Origin: Mesoaciditogaceae bacterium
GTDB taxonomy: Bacteria; Thermotogota; Thermotogae; Mesoaciditogales; Mesoaciditogaceae
Assembly: GCA_015486145.1 (NCBI GenBank)
Contig: WFSH01000238.1
Coordinates: 1-5,802 of the forward strand
Direction: 5' to 3'
Length of the DNA: 5,802 bases
Below are positions 4,820-5,802 of this stretch, piece by piece. Position 1 is the stretch's first letter; each line of letters starts with the position of its first letter. A program made the translations under genes and the position numbers. The notes below the pieces were generated by a model, which did not search any database, was not told the DNA's origin, and saw nothing but the letters and a program-made list of their open reading frames with translations.

Positions 4820-5802
4820 ATGAGCATAGGAGAAAGAATTTATCAAGCGAGAAAATTAAGAGCCATGAGCCTTAGAGTGCTTGGCAACAAAGCTGGTGTT
4901 TCTCATAGCGCCATACAAAAATATGAGAAGAATGAGGACGTTCCGAGTTCGGATGTTCTTGTAAGACTGTCAAGGGCTTTAGATGTAAGAATAGAGTTTT
5001 TCTTCAGAGAAGAAAGAAAACCGATAAAGTTTATTTCCTCACTTTCACACAAGAAACTCTCAAAGATGCCAAAAAAATCTCAGAAAAGCCTACAAATGAA
5101 AATAAAGAGTTGGCTCGAAAACTTTTTTGAAATTGAAGATATTGTTGACAACAAAGTCACCTTTGATGTTTCAAAAATAAGAGTTGAGATAAAAAGAATA
5201 GAAGACGTTGAAAAAATCTCCGTGAATTTGAGAAGAAAATGGGAGCTGGGCGTTAATCCCATAAAAAGTGTCATTGCACTTTTGGAAGATAAAGGCGTTA
5301 AAATTACCAAAATTAAAAATATGATCGCTTTTGATTCTTACGCTTTTTGGGTAGAACACGACTTTAAAGTACCAGTTATAGCCTTGAAAGAAGGTATTTC
5401 AATTACAAAAGAACGTTTCGAGCTCTTGCGTAGCTTTGGGAAATTGATCCTAAACATATCAGGTGATTTGAATGAAGAAGAAGTTCTCAACAGATTTGCA
5501 AGGGCTTTTTTAATGCCAGCACCTAATATGGTAAAAGAATTTGGAGAAAAAAGAAACAACATTTCATGGGAAGAGCTTAAAATTTTGAAGCAAAAATACG
5601 GAATAAGTATGAAAGAACAAATAATGAGAGCTCGGGAGCTTGCAATAATTTCTGAGAATTATTGCAACTTATTTCTAAAAAAAATGGACAAATACGGTTA
5701 TTCAAAAAAAGAACCACTTGACCTGGTAAGTGATGAAAAACCGCAAAGACTTAATTTTCTCGTTTCAAAAGCTTTTAGCCAAGGAGTAATTTCTTCACTT
5801 AA
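4820..5802 (+). CDS. XRE-family regulator fused to a degenerate ImmA/IrrE domain, 3'-truncated by the window
   Basis: 327 codons are open and continue past the window. Residues 4-60 form an XRE-type helix-turn-helix (QARKLRAMSLRVLGNKAGVS, then SAIQKYEKNEDVPSSDVLVR). Residues about 140-235 align with the ImmA/IrrE (DUF955, peptidase M78) domain, ending NRFARAFLMP (224-233). After it comes the C-terminal module usual in such fusions: ISWEELKILKQKYGISMKEQ (248-267), RARELAIISENYC (270-282), DEKPQRLNFLV (305-315). Odd: the zinc motif expected as HELGH reads RSFGK (204-208), and the third-ligand Glu position appears to be Val222. It should therefore not be a zinc protease. Related XRE-COG2856 fusions are predicted antitoxins or phage/mobile-element regulators, often with a toxin gene directly after. 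Here the next gene is not visible. Likely a DNA-binding autorepressor/antitoxin; partner unknown. Confidence 0.85.
   Translation, partial: MSIGERIYQARKLRAMSLRVLGNKAGVSHSAIQKYEKNEDVPSSDVLVRLSRALDVRIEFFFREERKPIKFISSLSHKKLSKMPKKSQKSLQMKIKSWLENFFEIEDIVDNKVTFDVSKIRVEIKRIEDVEKISVNLRRKWELGVNPIKSVIALLEDKGVKITKIKNMIAFDSYAFWVEHDFKVPVIALKEGISITKERFELLRSFGKLILNISGDLNEEEVLNRFARAFLMPAPNMVKEFGEKRNNISWEELKILKQKYGISMKEQIMRARELAIISENYCNLFLKKMDKYGYSKKEPLDLVSDEKPQRLNFLVSKAFSQGVISSL

Overview
The window looks like a chromosomal stretch from an anaerobic, fairly AT-rich bacterium. My best guess is the Thermotogota (Thermotoga/Pseudothermotoga/Kosmotoga relatives). This rests on the overall look of the proteins, the GTG/TTG starts with strong Shine-Dalgarno sites, and a palindromic repeat of a kind I associate with that group. 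It is inference, not proof.

Layout. (1) Bases 1-2165, plus strand: the 3' part of fdhA, the molybdopterin/tungstopterin catalytic subunit of a cytoplasmic formate dehydrogenase. It keeps one ferredoxin-type 4Fe-4S motif from its N-terminal iron-sulfur module, and its active site carries Cys rather than selenocysteine. (2) Bases 2201-3139, minus strand, convergent: a PAPS-dependent sulfotransferase, probably started at a TTG. (3) Bases 3154-3399: about 250 bases with no recognised gene; a 12-codon reading frame behind a good Shine-Dalgarno is the only notable thing. (4) Bases 3400-4101, minus strand: fdhD, the accessory protein for formate dehydrogenase maturation, lacking the usual CxxC sulfur-transfer loop. 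(5) Bases about 4339-4504: a roughly 165-base nested palindromic element of MITE/REP type. (6) Bases 4499-4744, plus strand: a hicB antitoxin remnant whose N-terminus is cut off at the edge of that element. (7) Bases 4764-5802, plus strand: a consensus sigma-70 type promoter enclosed in a 13-base inverted repeat, a strong ribosome site, and an XRE-ImmA/IrrE fusion gene running off the window with its zinc-protease motif destroyed.

How the genes fit together. fdhA and fdhD form a functional pair: FdhD is needed to activate the molybdenum/tungsten cofactor of formate dehydrogenase. The sulfotransferase between them uses PAPS chemistry and has no evident link to cofactor sulfuration. The right-hand part (repeat, broken hicB, tightly controlled XRE-ImmA gene) looks like accessory DNA with the debris of one toxin-antitoxin module and the regulator/antitoxin half of another. 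If a new system is present, it is most likely the XRE-pseudo-ImmA gene with whatever lies just beyond base 5802.
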